A stretch of 64,000 nucleotides of DNA from Leidyana gryllorum EB-2025a (Eukaryota > Apicomplexa), in the NCBI GenBank assembly GCA_048772705.1, contig JBLWGC010000180.1, forward strand, positions 1-64,000. Reading direction: 5' to 3'. This document shows, in pieces, positions 1-9,695 of this stretch. The notes below the pieces were generated by a model that made no database searches, was not told the DNA's origin, and saw only the letters and a list, made by a program, of their open reading frames with translations. Position numbers and translations under genes: made by a program. Each line of letters begins with the position of its first letter. Position 1 is the stretch's first letter.

Positions 1-3000
1 CACCTCCGAGGGAGCGTACTGGTGCAAGGGCCCGCCGCAGCAGTCTCCCGTCCCTAACAGCATCGAACGGGGTGTCACTCAGTGTCTCAGTCCCAATCAC
101 CACCGTAGATGACGCAGCAAACGTCCCTGCCTCTCATCCAGGTCCCAACTCGTTCCTCCGACGCCAGTCAAGAGTGAGCGCGGTATGCCCGCGCTCTTCC
201 AACTCCCCGTCGATCGCGCGTCCCTCGAAGTCGGCCTCTCGGAATGCCGTAGGTGATGAGGGGGCTCCGCGCCGCCCTTGCTGGAGTACGAGGCGCTCCG
301 AACCGGATGCGTATTCGCCACGTCGCACTCCTGCGGGTCGACCTCGAACCTCCGAGGTGTCGCGAGATCTGCCAACGTGGTCATCTAGTTTTGAGAGTGA
401 CTCGCCATCTGACCGGATGAGACGCCGGCTGTACGAAAGATCTCTGCAAAGTTCTGTCGAGCGAGATCTGCCGGAATCAATTGGAAGGACGGCTACAGCG
501 CATAATGACGCTCCAACGACGATATCTTCTCCGCTCCCTCCACTTCTCGAAGAGGTCCCTCGGCCTCGGATGCAACGCCCGCCTCAATCAACAAGACGAT
601 CTTCCCTCCCTCCACTTCTCGAAGAAGTCCCTCGGCCTCGGAGGCAAGCCAGCAAGCTCACTTCTCGCAAACAGAATCGGAGAACACCGAGGAGAGTGTC
701 CGCGCCAGCCGTCAGAAGTACGCCTCCTCCGCTTCGTGGTCGGTCGACAGTGCGAGACTTGCCACAGCCAGCCGTGAGGCCGTCTCGACGCAGTCTGGAT
801 GAATATCACATGAGCACTCGTCAAGAAATGTCCCGAATGTCTACACGGGCTTCCTCGCTTTGTCCGTCTCCACGCTCTGACCATCCTTCTGGAATCACTG
901 TGGTGAGCGACAACGAGGTAGAAATCGACTTGTTGAGTTCGGAGGAGAACGACTCGGACTCCTCTCCTGAGAGCGAGGTTGACATAGAAATCGACGAAAG
1001 AGAGTCTCACAGTCCTCGGCCGAAGAGACAGCGGCTGTCGAAGCAAGTTGGAGGGTCACGAGAGGTCCCCAGTGGAGGGCGAGTTGGGCGGCGTCAGAGA
1101 TATCGGAGAGCGAACATCGAGACGCTGAGACTGTGGCGCAATTTCTGCAGCCACGAGGTACGAGTAGCTCTCAATGCGAACTTGCCAGACGAGCAACTGC
1201 TGAGTGTGTTAGGACTCAATGAAGATCAGGTACACGACCGAGTCCTCATGCAGCGCTACTTGGGTATGGGGGCATCCATGGTAGATCAGTATCTACTGCA
1301 TGATCTGATGAAGAGGCTCGCTCAGATCCGCACTCAGAAGCAGAGACTCAGATCAGAAGCTCACGGGAGATGCCAAATGGTGGGGCGTTTCACCGGTGGT
1401 TACTACACCAAACATCACATCGAGCTTCGGTCCCTTTTCTCAATGGTGGGATTGCCATGTGCTTTGGTCACCTTCACACTACCGAAGAACGAGAACAAAT
1501 TTGGCCGCGATTATCTTGCAGACTGCAAGTCTCAGCTCGATAGATTATGGGCGGAACTTACGAGTCTCCCGTGGTTAGCTGTGTGTTGGGGGCGGATAGA
1601 ATTTGCGGACGATGTACCACACATTCACACCCTGCTTTGGCGACGTCGCGGTCGGATGGTCGAAGATCTGTCGGACATTGTGTGTTGGCGGTCTCGAAGA
1701 GAGCGTCAACAATATGTCAGACGGGGAACGATGGGCAGACAAGAGTACCAACCCACTGGAGACGACGCTTTGAACGAGGATGGCCTCCTGCACCCAACCG
1801 CGCTAACACAAAGTCTTACCGACTTGGTACCAATTGTTGGGGGTCAAGTACAGCACAGAGGGCGGTTGCCAGTCCTACGTGGTGTGAACTGGGACTTTCG
1901 CCAGCACGTATCGAGGGTCATCTCAGACAGGGGACTCTCCACATATTTGACCAAGAGCCAACCTACATCCTTCTCGGTCTTACTGTGGTCATTTGCAAAC
2001 TGGCCGATCTTCAAAAGTCACAATATTCGCTTCTTCAGTCCTCCATTCCACTGGCCTAACACCAATATTGCCACCAGAAGTCGTTGTTTATTGGACTGTG
2101 CAATTCACACTTTGGATCGGGGTCGGAAAGTGCCCAGTCCCCAAGTTCTGCAGGTGCCGCGGGTGAGACTCTGCAACTTCGATCGGATGTGGGATACAAG
2201 TATCTCAACGGTTCAGCTACTTTGTCCTCAGAATAGCGAAGCGGGAGACATCAGCTGCATCCCCATTGACACTATGCAGTCTGTATTGAGCCGTGCCACT
2301 TATTACATGCAGGGAGAATTTCAGTGTTACTCGACAGAACGCAGCGGGCAACGAAAGTGGGATGAGCGCATGACACAAACAGAGACGGCAGACGCAGCTC
2401 GTCTTCCTGCAGTCTCCGACCTCATATCCAAACTTGGTCCCGCGAAAAGTGCAGTCCTTAGGCTGGAACACTCTGGTGGTCGAGTGGCAGCCGCAGTCGC
2501 TAAATCTATTTTGGCTCACTGTGTCGAGCACCACGCATCAGGTATCATCGCCAGTGATGCTGAGCAGGTGTGTTGTGGCACACTTGCTCTGCCCCTGCAT
2601 GACTTTGCTTTCAGTCGAAATCAACCATCCGCTCACAGTGTTATTCTCGTTCTCGCACACGCGGACGAGGAAAATGAGGGATTCTGGAAATGTCTACGGG
2701 AATCCGTTCCTTCCAAATCGGTGCTCATAGTGCTTTGTTGGGGCGGGAGTGCTTCTTTTCAGCCACAACGTTTCATGCGTCCGCGAGGAAGCTGGGCACA
2801 ATTGGCAATAGAGCCATTGACCATACGTGCCTTACAGGAGCAGCGAATGCCGATTCCCAAACTCATCGCGACAAGAAATGCCTCCGACACCAAAGTTGTT
2901 CACCCAGTGTACTGGCAAACAGTATACCGCTTCACCGCCCCTTTGTACGACCTGCCATGGTGGATATGCCGGCCGCTCGAGATACACCGCGGTCAGCAAG

Positions 3001-3284
3001 TGGTCTTGACCGAAAACATATCGCCCTCAATCGGTCTGAGTTGTGGTACGAAGTTGGAGATATCTGGGTGGGGAGATCGGAACAGTTGTGCAGCCAGCTT
3101 GCCGGGAGCTCAAAAACCCTGGCTTCATCCGTCAGAACTGTGCCATCTCGAAGTCAGAATCCTCTCAACGGGTACGGTCTGTCACTTGAGACGGTCTCAC
3201 AGACGCGGAATGGCCCAATTCCCCATCGTCACCACCCAAGCCGATGTGGAGCGTCTCTTTGAGGGCCCCGATTGCGTCTCTTGA
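1..3284 (+). CDS. Helitron-type Rep (HUH) protein with degenerate PIF1-like helicase tail, 5' end outside window
   Basis: One reading frame is open from the left edge to TGA 3282-3284, over 1,070 codons. No ATG begins it; the first in-frame ATG is near 417, and a 3' splice-like site (ctaacag) ends at 60, so upstream exons probably lie outside. About 350 residues of Arg/Ser/Pro-rich low-complexity sequence come first. A Helitron Rep domain follows: a hydrophobic strand ending VTFT (about 1465-1482), an HUH motif PHIHTLLW (about 1618-1641) and a single candidate catalytic Tyr in STYLTK (codon 1944-1946). The C-terminal third aligns with Helitron PIF1 helicase, including QQVVLTENISPSIGLSCGT near 2995-3050, but the Walker A GKT and Walker B DE are gone. 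No element termini were found. It may be a decayed transposon or a domesticated Rep. The Rep assignment is good and the helicase alignment moderate. Confidence 0.72.
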   Translation, partial: PPRERTGARARRSSLPSLTASNGVSLSVSVPITTVDDAANVPASHPGPNSFLRRQSRVSAVCPRSSNSPSIARPSKSASRNAVGDEGAPRRPCWSTRRSEPDAYSPRRTPAGRPRTSEVSRDLPTWSSSFESDSPSDRMRRRLYERSLQSSVERDLPESIGRTATAHNDAPTTISSPLPPLLEEVPRPRMQRPPQSTRRSSLPPLLEEVPRPRRQASKLTSRKQNRRTPRRVSAPAVRSTPPPLRGRSTVRDLPQPAVRPSRRSLDEYHMSTRQEMSRMSTRASSLCPSPRSDHPSGITVVSDNEVEIDLLSSEENDSDSSPESEVDIEIDERESHSPRPKRQRLSKQVGGSREVPSGGRVGRRQRYRRANIETLRLWRNFCSHEVRVALNANLPDEQLLSVLGLNEDQVHDRVLMQRYLGMGASMVDQYLLHDLMKRLAQIRTQKQRLRSEAHGRCQMVGRFTGGYYTKHHIELRSLFSMVGLPCALVTFTLPKNENKFGRDYLADCKSQLDRLWAELTSLPWLAVCWGRIEFADDVPHIHTLLWRRRGRMVEDLSDIVCWRSRRERQQYVRRGTMGRQEYQPTGDDALNEDGLLHPTALTQSLTDLVPIVGGQVQHRGRLPVLRGVNWDFRQHVSRVISDRGLSTYLTKSQPTSFSVLLWSFANWPIFKSHNIRFFSPPFHWPNTNIATRSRCLLDCAIHTLDRGRKVPSPQVLQVPRVRLCNFDRMWDTSISTVQLLCPQNSEAGDISCIPIDTMQSVLSRATYYMQGEFQCYSTERSGQRKWDERMTQTETADAARLPAVSDLISKLGPAKSAVLRLEHSGGRVAAAVAKSILAHCVEHHASGIIASDAEQVCCGTLALPLHDFAFSRNQPSAHSVILVLAHADEENEGFWKCLRESVPSKSVLIVLCWGGSASFQPQRFMRPRGSWAQLAIEPLTIRALQEQRMPIPKLIATRNASDTKVVHPVYWQTVYRFTAPLYDLPWWICRPLEIHRGQQVVLTENISPSIGLSCGTKLEISGWGDRNSCAASLPGAQKPWLHPSELCHLEVRILSTGTVCHLRRSHRRGMAQFPIVTTQADVERLFEGPDCVS
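534..642 (+). repeat. Two copies of a 37-base direct repeat in the Rep gene
   Basis: Copies at 534-570 and 606-642 differ at one base and lie 72 bases apart. Both are in the same frame and encode PPLLEEVPRPR. This looks like a recent in-frame duplication inside the disordered N-terminal region. Confidence 0.85.
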
Positions 3285-6200
3285 TCAAGATTCTATGTCA
3301 GGTGTGACCGTCTTAACATGTACAAATGCTTTGCTGATCTCCGCATCGAGTGTCGTCAAGGAGGGCCAAGAATCGATCGCTAGGCCTCTCCGGCTACAGA
3401 TGCTCAAGAGCTGTCGATAGCCCTCACAAACCGCAACTTTCGTGGCTTCCAGCAGCATGGACGCAACATCAGCCGGTGTACTCTCCCATGCCTCGGTTGC
3501 ATTAGACTTGAGTTGCACTGATGGTTTTTCCGACGAGGAGGGCATCTCCACACTCGCATCGGCAGGTTGTGAGAGCTCCTCTAGAGGCACTATGGGATTG
3601 GCATCCTCAACTTCGGTATTCAGCAGGTAGAGGGCCACTCCGTTGGCTATGGAGGGGAGACATTCTCGCAACTTCAACCAGAAGGTTTCTAAATCCAGTT
3701 CACATCCAGCTTTCCAGTGTTCGCTGGCGGCGTCCTCTTGCGCCAATTTGCTGGCGGCCTCCACGAGCGGCATTATGACTGCAACAAGAGTTTCTAAGGA
3801 ACAGAGAACGTCACTTACTCGGCTTCGTTGCCCATCCAATCGCTGTCTCGAACAAAGCGTCGAGACGTCCCTCCAACATTTCTCTCGCATCTAATTCACT
3901 CTCTTGTACCTCGGGTACAATGAAAGCAAAGAATATTCCAGTAATTCCCGGCTTCTCGCCCGCAATCGAGCTGCTGTCGAACAATAGGGAGATCCCCCGT
4001 CGTAGCCGAGAGAAACTCAGCGACCTTGACGAAGTACTGACGTCGAGATCCAGAGCCTCGATACGACCTTTGAGGTACAGTAGGTGTCTGATTCCGAATA
4101 AAGAACCGTGTAATGGGTCGCCCTCCTGAGAGACATTGCAACTAAAGGTATTCTTGATTGGGCTTACATGAGCTTGTACTATCATATTCACGGCCTCCTG
4201 TGTCTTCTCCAAACAGCTGATAATTAATTCCTGCACGAGGCAGTGAGATGCACACCCTGCGGCGCTAAGGGACGTACGTGGGCCAGGATTCGGAGGATGG
4301 ACGGTTGAAGTGCAGAGCGCATCAGCATCAGAGACCTTATGCTCTCCATTATTATTGGATGATATATCGCAGCTCGAGTGGCGGCGGGAGCTTCGAGCAG
4401 AATGCGAGGATAGTCCAGGGATTCCGAGGAGAGGGCGTGAGATCGTACTTGATTGGCAATGAAAGCCTCAGCTCTCACAACCATACGCTCTTGGAGATCC
4501 TTTTGTAGCTGTTTGACAGGTCGAAGTTTATGTCTCTCTATTTCTTGGATCAGAGGCGAGACAACAGACAAAGACGCGGTGCGAACATCGATAACATCTA
4601 TCGCCAGAGCATCGTATATGTCTCTGCATCACAAAGTGATCGTTAACTCTTCGCTCTCGAGCTCTCACCTAATGATCTCCAGATCATAACACGCCAATAC
4701 TTTCCGTCGCGCGATATCATAAAACTCGTTTCCCAGTTGTGTGATGATATAAGTCAAAGTGGCCTGGTGGTGGTCCTGTCGGAGTAATTGTCATGTCTCC
4801 TCACCTTATATGATTGGGTTGGGGGACCAAAGTAGCCTGTGTAGAGATCCACCTCATAATGCGCTATGGACAACCAGAAAGTGGTTATCTGTCGCAGTGC
4901 AATGTCAAGAGTCGTATTTTCCAACTCGTGTCGTCTCAGCAAATGGTGTAGTTGCTCTCTGAACGCCGCAGCAACAAAGCGGAGACGCAGAGAAGCGTAC
5001 ACGCCGTTGAGACCCTCCAGAGTACTACGGATACCGTGAGTTGGAGTCTCGACTCCCAATCGTACCTTCTATAAATCAGCAGACCAGTGGTGCGATCTCT
5101 CTCAGACAACAGCGTAATGATCGGGAGAACGTGAGCTCCGTATGCTCTAAGAGAAGAAATCGCCCGGATTCGGAGATGAAGGCTACATACCTGTATTTGA
5201 TGTAGAACCATCTGGCCGGAAGGAAAGAACTGTGCTCGTCCCCTCCAAGGCCAAAAGGATCTTCAGCTTGCTCTCCATCGTCCCCTGGAGGGCGTGGCAG
5301 ACCTCCAAGTGGCATAGCAACATTAGTAAGGCGACTGACATATCTCTGACGATCTATTGCTGCTTTCAAGTTTCTGCGGGACTTTTCCGCCTGCTGAGCG
5401 AGCGTCCTTTCAGCCTTCTCCATGGTCCGTGACACTATGGCCCGCAAGGAGTTACACACACGTGACCGAAACTTGCTGTAGCGTTGTCGGTAAGCAGACG
5501 CCTGTTGCACTTTGGTCAACACTTCCATAAATGGTCTCGTTACCTCTGGATGAGCTGACATAGTCAATTCCGCTTCAGAAGCATCTAAACTCTCTAATAT
5601 CCGCCCAAAGCCTTTCAGGTCATGTGTAAGGACCTGCACCACCACTGCGTCGTCAAAAGCCTCCAGTCTCTTATACAAGGGCTCATCGGTCAGCAAATAG
5701 GGAGACAGTTGGGCTGCAATCAGAGTTCGCCTTTTCTAATAATGAAGGGCTGTACAGCACGTATACATCGGCGTAGCTCACCTCACTCTCCTGACGGTCT
5801 CCGGCCAAAGAGCGGGTACGGGCTTCCGACTCTGTCAACTTCTTGTTCCCGAGTGCGATGTTGGAGTCCAATTGACTCATGGCCTCTACAAGAGTCTCGT
5901 TCAAACTTTGAGCTTGTCGACCCAAGCTCTCTGTTCTCCAGTACCTGAAAGGGAGAGTGCACGACCAACTCGGCGACAAAGATTGTACCATTCGTATTGG
6001 TTACTTGTGATGCGTAAACTTCTGCTGTACGACGGACTCTCGGCATGAGAGGTGGTCTCCGGTGTCTGTGGCGACGAATGAGTGACGTGAGCAATACGGT
6101 GCACCTTATGATGCTGCAATACAGCGGTGAGCTCCTCATCCGTGAGGAGTTTGCGATCAACTGAATCGGGTCCTTCGCCCAGCAGCACGGCAGAGGCGGC

Positions 6201-6311
6201 ACGAGACCCCCATATAGCCAATTTGGAGACAAAGTAAGAGCGATTAGTGCTCTCGTCAAATCTATGAGGACATTGAGTCAATTCTGCCACGAAGCCATCC
6301 AGGCCGTTCAT
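3285..6311 (-). CDS. COG3: Conserved oligomeric Golgi complex subunit 3 (COG3/Sec34)
   Basis: COG3 is a lobe A subunit of the COG tether, which directs retrograde vesicles within the Golgi. The product (roughly 850 residues over several exons) matches the family along its length. There is an N-terminal coiled coil (about 5800-5950), then [12 protein letters not shown] (about 5480), then [12 protein letters not shown] (about 5210). [13 protein letters not shown] (about 4470) and the hallmark [12 protein letters not shown] (about 4080), equivalent to IKHLLILREQI in animals, follow. One exact intron runs from about 4277 to 4232 and joins ILAH to ELIIS. The ATG at 6309-6311 overlaps the NUDC stop as ATGA. 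The stop (TCA on +, 3285-3287) abuts the stop of the Rep gene with no base between. The first 100 residues are poorly conserved, so the true start is less certain than the identity. Confidence 0.88.
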
Positions 6312-7374
6312 GCTTTATTTTGGACACTATTCTGCAAATCAGAAAAGTCAAACTCGGGGTGCTGAGCCTTGAAAGTCTCTAAGAGTCGAGCTTGTTCCTG
6401 ATCGGCTGAGGTCGGTAGTCCCATTTGTCGTTGTCTCTGGTCATACATCATCTTTTCGACGGCTTTTCTCGTTTCCGCATCCAAATCAGCCAATGAAGCG
6501 TTCTAGTTATCAGTGTGAATAGCGATCATATGTACCAATTCTCACCTCAGGCTCAACCTTTTGCGTATCAATCTTCGGCTCGCCCTCACAAACACAGTCC
6601 CACCATCCCATGGAATCTGATTTTTCCAAGTTCAACTGAATGAGTGTGCCATCAACGATGGACCACACGCTATCATCCGCATCGACACGGCCTGGCAAGT
6701 TGCCCTCTGAGCACAGAAGAAAGACTGTGTGGCAATCAATTTATCTGGCCCTTACCCAGAATCTTGTTGCCTTTCACCACGACGGAAATAAAGTTGGATT
6801 TGATGACTATCTTGCATTCCCGAGAAGTGACACGTTTGTCAGTGGGAATATTGATCTCCACCCCTTTGAGTGTCTGGGTCCAGTAATATCGGTCAGTCTT
6901 GCCCCCATTTCCCGCATTGGGTTTGATCTTCCCGGCATTGTCTTCGGTGGCATCAGCTTGTTTCTCCCCATCTGCCAGCTTCCGATTTTTCTCAGGAGAC
7001 ACCACCGTCTCGGGCTGTGGAGACTCCACCACTTCTTCAAATCGCGGGGCACTCCTCAGTCTTTCTTGCTCTTCATGGAACTTACGCAGATTCTCACTTT
7101 CGCAATCCGTCGTTTCTGGCGTCTTGTTAGCGGCAGCCTTTCGCTTGGCCTCCTGTTCTCTCTTCTCTTTAGATAGCTTCTCTTGTCTTTCCTTCTGATA
7201 TATCCAGTTCTCTTTGTCGAAAGCCTCGAGTATAAGAGTCTTTCCCTTGTTTGGATCCTCGAAGAAGTCCGTACGCCGACGGAGGAAGCCGAACACTGCT
7301 GTCATGATCCCATCTATGCCCTCCTCCGATGCCTTGCGGAACAACACCTGCTCCACGACGTCCATCGTGCTCAT
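6308..7374 (-). CDS. NUDC: NudC nuclear migration protein / HSP90 co-chaperone
   Basis: NudC is a dynein-associated HSP90 co-chaperone with a CS (p23-like) domain. Three exons give about 320 residues, close to the 331 of human NUDC. The N-terminal NudC domain is encoded near 7374-7200, a charged linker with coiled coil near 7200-6950, and the CS domain starts at [15 protein letters not shown] (about 6870). A 46-base intron after KIL leads to [16 protein letters not shown] second intron (about 6545-6499) precedes [13 protein letters not shown], which runs into the conserved C-terminus [18 protein letters not shown]. The start codon is 15 bases from the divergent ATG5 start. The TGA stop (6308-6310) overlaps the COG3 start by four bases. 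Confidence 0.95.
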
Positions 7375-7389
7375 ACTCTAATTTTTATT

Positions 7390-8961
7390 ATGAGCTTCTG
7401 GAAGGCTCTCCAGCATGAGACTCCTAGTATGCGAAGAGGGCTATGGGGTGGAGGTGTACCAGTCATCCTCGAGCTTATATTGCCGTCTCAATCACTCAAG
7501 CTGCTGGTGATAGTGGCCTTCCAGCAGAAACAGTGTGCATGTGCCTTCTTCAGATTATGGCTCACCGTGTGAACTATCCACTCCAGTTGGTAGTACCTTT
7601 GCTAACTCGTTTGGCTCCTGTATTGGGTTCTGATGATTTAACACTGAATGTCGCTGATGGTATTCAGTGTGAATTCAAGTATCAGCAAGAATCATTCCCT
7701 CCAACGTAAGCTGAACTCCAGCTGCATCGAGCGATATCTCAGAGTACCTATTGGTGTAGCCTTCGATTTGTTGGTGGACCGCGTGCGTTACATCTCGCCT
7801 GTTGATCCCTTGGCCCTAGTTGGGCATTTCAGCAAAGGACTGGATCTCAAAGAGCCCCTTTACTTGAAATGTACCGTATCCACAGAGGCTGTGGAAGCGA
7901 GAGATCTTCTGGCAAATCAGGTTCGCCATGCCACTCAGTGCTGCACGCGATACAATGTAGCTGCAATTACTCGCACGACTGACTCTGCACTCCTGGAAGC
8001 TGGTATAGCATTAAACGGATTGCGCCATTCTGATATCTGAGACAGGGAGCCAGTCTCTGGAGTCAACGGAGTTTCATTGGCATCCAGCGCATGTTTAAAG
8101 GTAGCTTGGGGAGACAGACTGGCCAAAGTATTTGTCCGCGCAGGGCACCTGGAAGCTTTCTACAATGCTTTCTCTATCGGAACAATCTATCAGAGTGACT
8201 ATGAGATCGCGAACGGTTGCTTCAAGTCGCTGGAGGGTTACTTGGACGAGTACTTTGAGCCTCTCTTCATGCGGGGTTTACCAGAAGCAGGCAAGAATCA
8301 CCGGAAGCGGATAACTCGGCCGCTTGAGCCTGAGACTCCAGCTCCGGTGTCGTACGAATCTCAGCGGTTCAAAAACTCCCTGATCCAGGATATTAAAGCG
8401 TGGGGCCTCAATCTTGCAGCTCGAGTAGCTCCCAGAGTTCAACAGAGCAGCGCTCCTGCCGTCCAAAATCCTCGCTCCCCACTCCCGAATTACAGTCCAA
8501 CGACAATCCAGAGCAACCAGCCCTTCATTCCCTCCTCATCCCTACCACAGGCTAAGACTGACACTGCAAGATTGGTCGTTAGATTCCACGTATGGGGTCC
8601 TCCATATCTGCATCGCATCGCCGCGTTCCCCGCAGTAGTTGGTGGTGGGTTTCATGCTGTGGGAAGCACTGCACGATGATCGATGTCAGGCGACCTATGC
8701 ACCATCGGAGACATCATCAGGAGCATTTTCCCTCCGGACATGGCTGAGTGGATAGTGCAAGCTTCTGACTCGCGGAGGTGAGAGAGTCAGCCTCCTCTGT
8801 TAGTTGAAGGTAACGTTGGTCGCTACAGTACCGCAGGGGGCACCGACCAGCAGTGCTGGGTCACAGTGCACGGATTGAATCTCCCCAGTTCTACACCCCT
8901 CGTTTGGTTGTACTGTGGGTCTATCGGTTGGTCCGCCTGCTTGGACTTATGCGTGCGGTGA
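7390..8961 (+). CDS. ATG5: Autophagy protein 5, lacking the usual ATG12-acceptor lysine
   Basis: ATG5 is part of the ATG12-ATG5-ATG16 complex that promotes ATG8 lipidation. Six exons give about 450 residues, against 275 in human. Frame-consistent introns are near 7509-7555 (47 bases), 7716-7752 (37), 7999-8037 (39), a site near 8644-8690, and about 8778-8828 (51). Landmarks are VPIGVAFDLL (as in HYPIGLLFDLL), LVVRFHVWGPPYLHRIAAFPAV ([24 protein letters not shown]), CTIGDIIRSIFP (HTLGDLLKEVCP) and WVTVHGLNLPSSTPLVWLY (VMIHGIEPMLETPLQWL). The segment holding human Lys130 is STEAVEARDLLANQVRHATQ here and has no Lys. An insertion rich in Pro, Ser and Gln lies near 8430-8560. An alternative donor at 8957 could change the last residues. 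Identity rests on the ordered series of motifs. Confidence 0.87.
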
Positions 8962-9012
8962 GCGCCATGACTAAACTAATATGCTAATAGAAATCGTATA
9001 CAGACTTCCGCC

Positions 9013-9682
9013 TCAGCTCGTTGAAGAGCCCGGAGCAGCTGACAACGCACACAACAAAGGATGACGTAGTTGATAGTCCTTCTGTATTTGTATAAGACGG
9101 CTCAGCAGTCGAGGTACCGCGAAAACGACATCCGATGACGCCCTATCGTCGAAGTGAATTATCAAAGGCAGTAGGATGTACGATCACTTACGTGGCCTCA
9201 TCCGTGTTTGCTGAGCATGGAAAGCCGTCAAACTTCCCCGCAGCCTCCACGGCCAGAGCGAAAGCGTCTGGCGTATCTGCCCCGCATAGAAAGCGCAAGA
9301 AAGATCGAGTCCACATTTGATTAGAGTCTTCGGGTGCAACTTCGAAGAGCTCGCCAGTCCATGCGCTGGTGTCAGCCACCCCATACACGAGGTAGAGACA
9401 CATTCCATTCCTGTCTCCAAGCCGATGATTCCACTTGAATAATTCTGTACTCACCGCACGTCTTCCCGGCAAAGCACCCCCTCTCGCAAGGGCATCATTC
9501 CCCAGAGCAAGCTCGCCTGCGAAGGATGCAATCCGCCCTTTTCACATCCGCTGATCCATGCCTCTCTCCCCACGGAAGCTTCCTGCAGAAGCAGTCCAAA
9601 ATCGGCACACACACACAAGTCAGTCCCTTACACCGAACAGTGTGGTCCATGCTTCATCAAAATTGTTTGCTTGTTGTCGCAT
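9013..9682 (-). CDS. Small conserved-looking protein of unknown function
   Basis: I do not recognise the family. The ATG is at 9680-9682, 13 bases after the AFG1-like stop. A first intron follows MRQQANNFDEAWTTLFG. A second exon encodes EASVGREAWISGCEKGG and LLWGMMPLREGVLC. A third holds MCLYLVYGVADTSAWTGELF and a long amphipathic stretch. A 49-base GTAAGT intron near 9190-9142 leads to SSDVVFAVPRLLSRLIQIQK, and the stop is at 9013-9015. Total length is about 190 residues. The junction near 9450 needs removal of a multiple of three bases, and the only frame-preserving GT-AG pair I found is 21 bases, so that join is doubtful. It appears soluble and helical, with no signal peptide. It may be co-transcribed with the dUTPase and AFG1-like genes upstream. 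Confidence 0.6.
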
Positions 9683-9695
9683 TCGTAGCGTAAAA

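Noticed and set aside
1-3284. Complete Helitron with termini
   Set aside because: No CTRR-3' with a preceding hairpin or 5'-TC end could be placed, and the 3' side is directly COG3 coding sequence.
7555-7732. Introns of 16 and 20 bases in ATG5
   Set aside because: Alternative GT-AG pairs of 47 and 37 bases restore the same frame and give better matches to ATG5.
8738-8890. tRNA-like A box (TGGCTGAGTGG) followed by a weak B box
   Set aside because: The stretch reads through as ATG5 exon (IFPPDMAEWIVQ), the boxes are about 130 bases apart, the T-loop is poor and no cloverleaf forms.
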